Shown here piece by piece: positions 63,883 to 64,000 of a DNA stretch of 64,000 bases. Each line of letters starts with the position of its first letter. Positions within the stretch are counted from its first letter, which is position 1. This stretch comes from an uncultured Gilliamella sp. (GTDB taxonomy: Bacteria; Pseudomonadota; Gammaproteobacteria; Enterobacterales; Orbaceae): positions 167,868-231,867 of the forward strand of contig CALYPG010000002.1 in the NCBI GenBank assembly GCA_945271295.1, in the 5' to 3' direction. Under the pieces are notes generated by a model. That model did not search any database. It was not told where the DNA came from and saw nothing but the letters and a program-made list of their open reading frames with translations. The position numbers and the translations under genes are program-made.

Positions 63883-64000
63883 ATGCATAATGAAAAAATA
63901 GCAAAAAGTACAAGCTTGATTAGCTTAAGTCTAATTCCTTTTACCGCACTGTGTGTGGTAACACTTCTATACATATTTCTTCCCGTTGCAATTAATTTAG
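63883..64000 (+). CDS. Membrane transport protein, probably MFS, 3'-truncated by the window edge
   Basis: Only 39 codons are in the window. They begin MHNEKIAKSTSLISLSLIPF and continue into a long hydrophobic helix (TALCVVTLLYIFLPVAINL) that runs to the edge. An AGGTGAT ribosome site precedes the ATG. A short polar N terminus followed at once by a membrane helix with LPVA fits a major facilitator such as a drug or sugar exporter, and a divergent MerR regulator is a common partner for such exporters. The family cannot be settled from this fragment. Confidence 0.6.
   Translation, partial: MHNEKIAKSTSLISLSLIPFTALCVVTLLYIFLPVAINL

Overview
The window is a chromosomal segment of an AT-rich gammaproteobacterium. 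The housekeeping genes (rpsP-rimM-trmD-rplS, gltBD, tRNA-tufB-secE-nusG, queA, tgt, alaA, adhE, yheS) read as close relatives of the Enterobacterales and Pasteurellaceae versions. Base composition, E. coli-like gene blocks and a large sugar and sugar-acid catabolic repertoire together suggest an Orbaceae-type gut symbiont such as Gilliamella. That genus assignment is inference and was not tested by a search.

Layout. 1-4.6 kb: the 3' part of murQ and a mannose-family PTS operon (EIIAB, EIIC, EIID) followed by a ManO/DUF956 gene. 4.6-8.9 kb: a LysR regulator divergent from a CitMHS-type transporter and a split AtuA-like pair, probably an uncharacterised carboxylate pathway. 9-11.8 kb: the rpsP ribosomal operon and a MarC protein. 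11.9-19.1 kb: a four-gene minus-strand operon (DokD-like D-ornithine/D-lysine decarboxylase, permease, ornithine-racemase-like protein, second permease) behind a readable sigma-54 promoter, with a divergent sigma-54 activator. 19.1-30.8 kb: a BaiN-type flavoprotein, gltBD, a glutathione transferase, an unknown protein, mazG and an OPT peptide transporter. 30.9-41.1 kb: a consolidated hexarate cluster (gudP-gudX-gudD-garL-garR-garK, divergent garD, and cdaR) around a region carrying a strong palindrome. 41.2-47.8 kb: yheS and an afuABC-type ABC transporter, the family reassigned from iron to hexose phosphates. 47.9-51.1 kb: a degraded galE-like fragment, then nusG, secE, tufB and four tRNAs in E. 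coli order. 51.2-58.3 kb: adhE, tcdA, a UPF0210/ACT pair and alaA. 58.3-64 kb: a small membrane protein, two LoiP-type lipoprotein proteases flanking queA, tgt, tRNA-Pro, a possible phage-type remnant, a MerR regulator and the start of a divergent membrane protein.

How the parts fit. Most accessory genes handle carbon and nitrogen from a gut: hexoses and hexose phosphates by PTS and Afu, glucarate and galactarate by gud/gar to glycerate phosphate, basic amino acids by racemisation, decarboxylation and exchange, and peptides by OPT. AdhE provides fermentative redox balance, and GltBD and AlaA provide glutamate and alanine.

The least expected sequence signals are a 42-bp motif present three times, each time upstream of and pointing at a gene (manO, the BaiN-type gene, tcdA); the sigma-54 control and intercistronic hairpins of the dokD operon; the palindrome between gudP and garD; the galE remnant at the nusG synteny break; and a 27-bp palindrome over a stretched promoter beside the MerR gene. 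No CRISPR array, rRNA gene or intact insertion sequence was seen.
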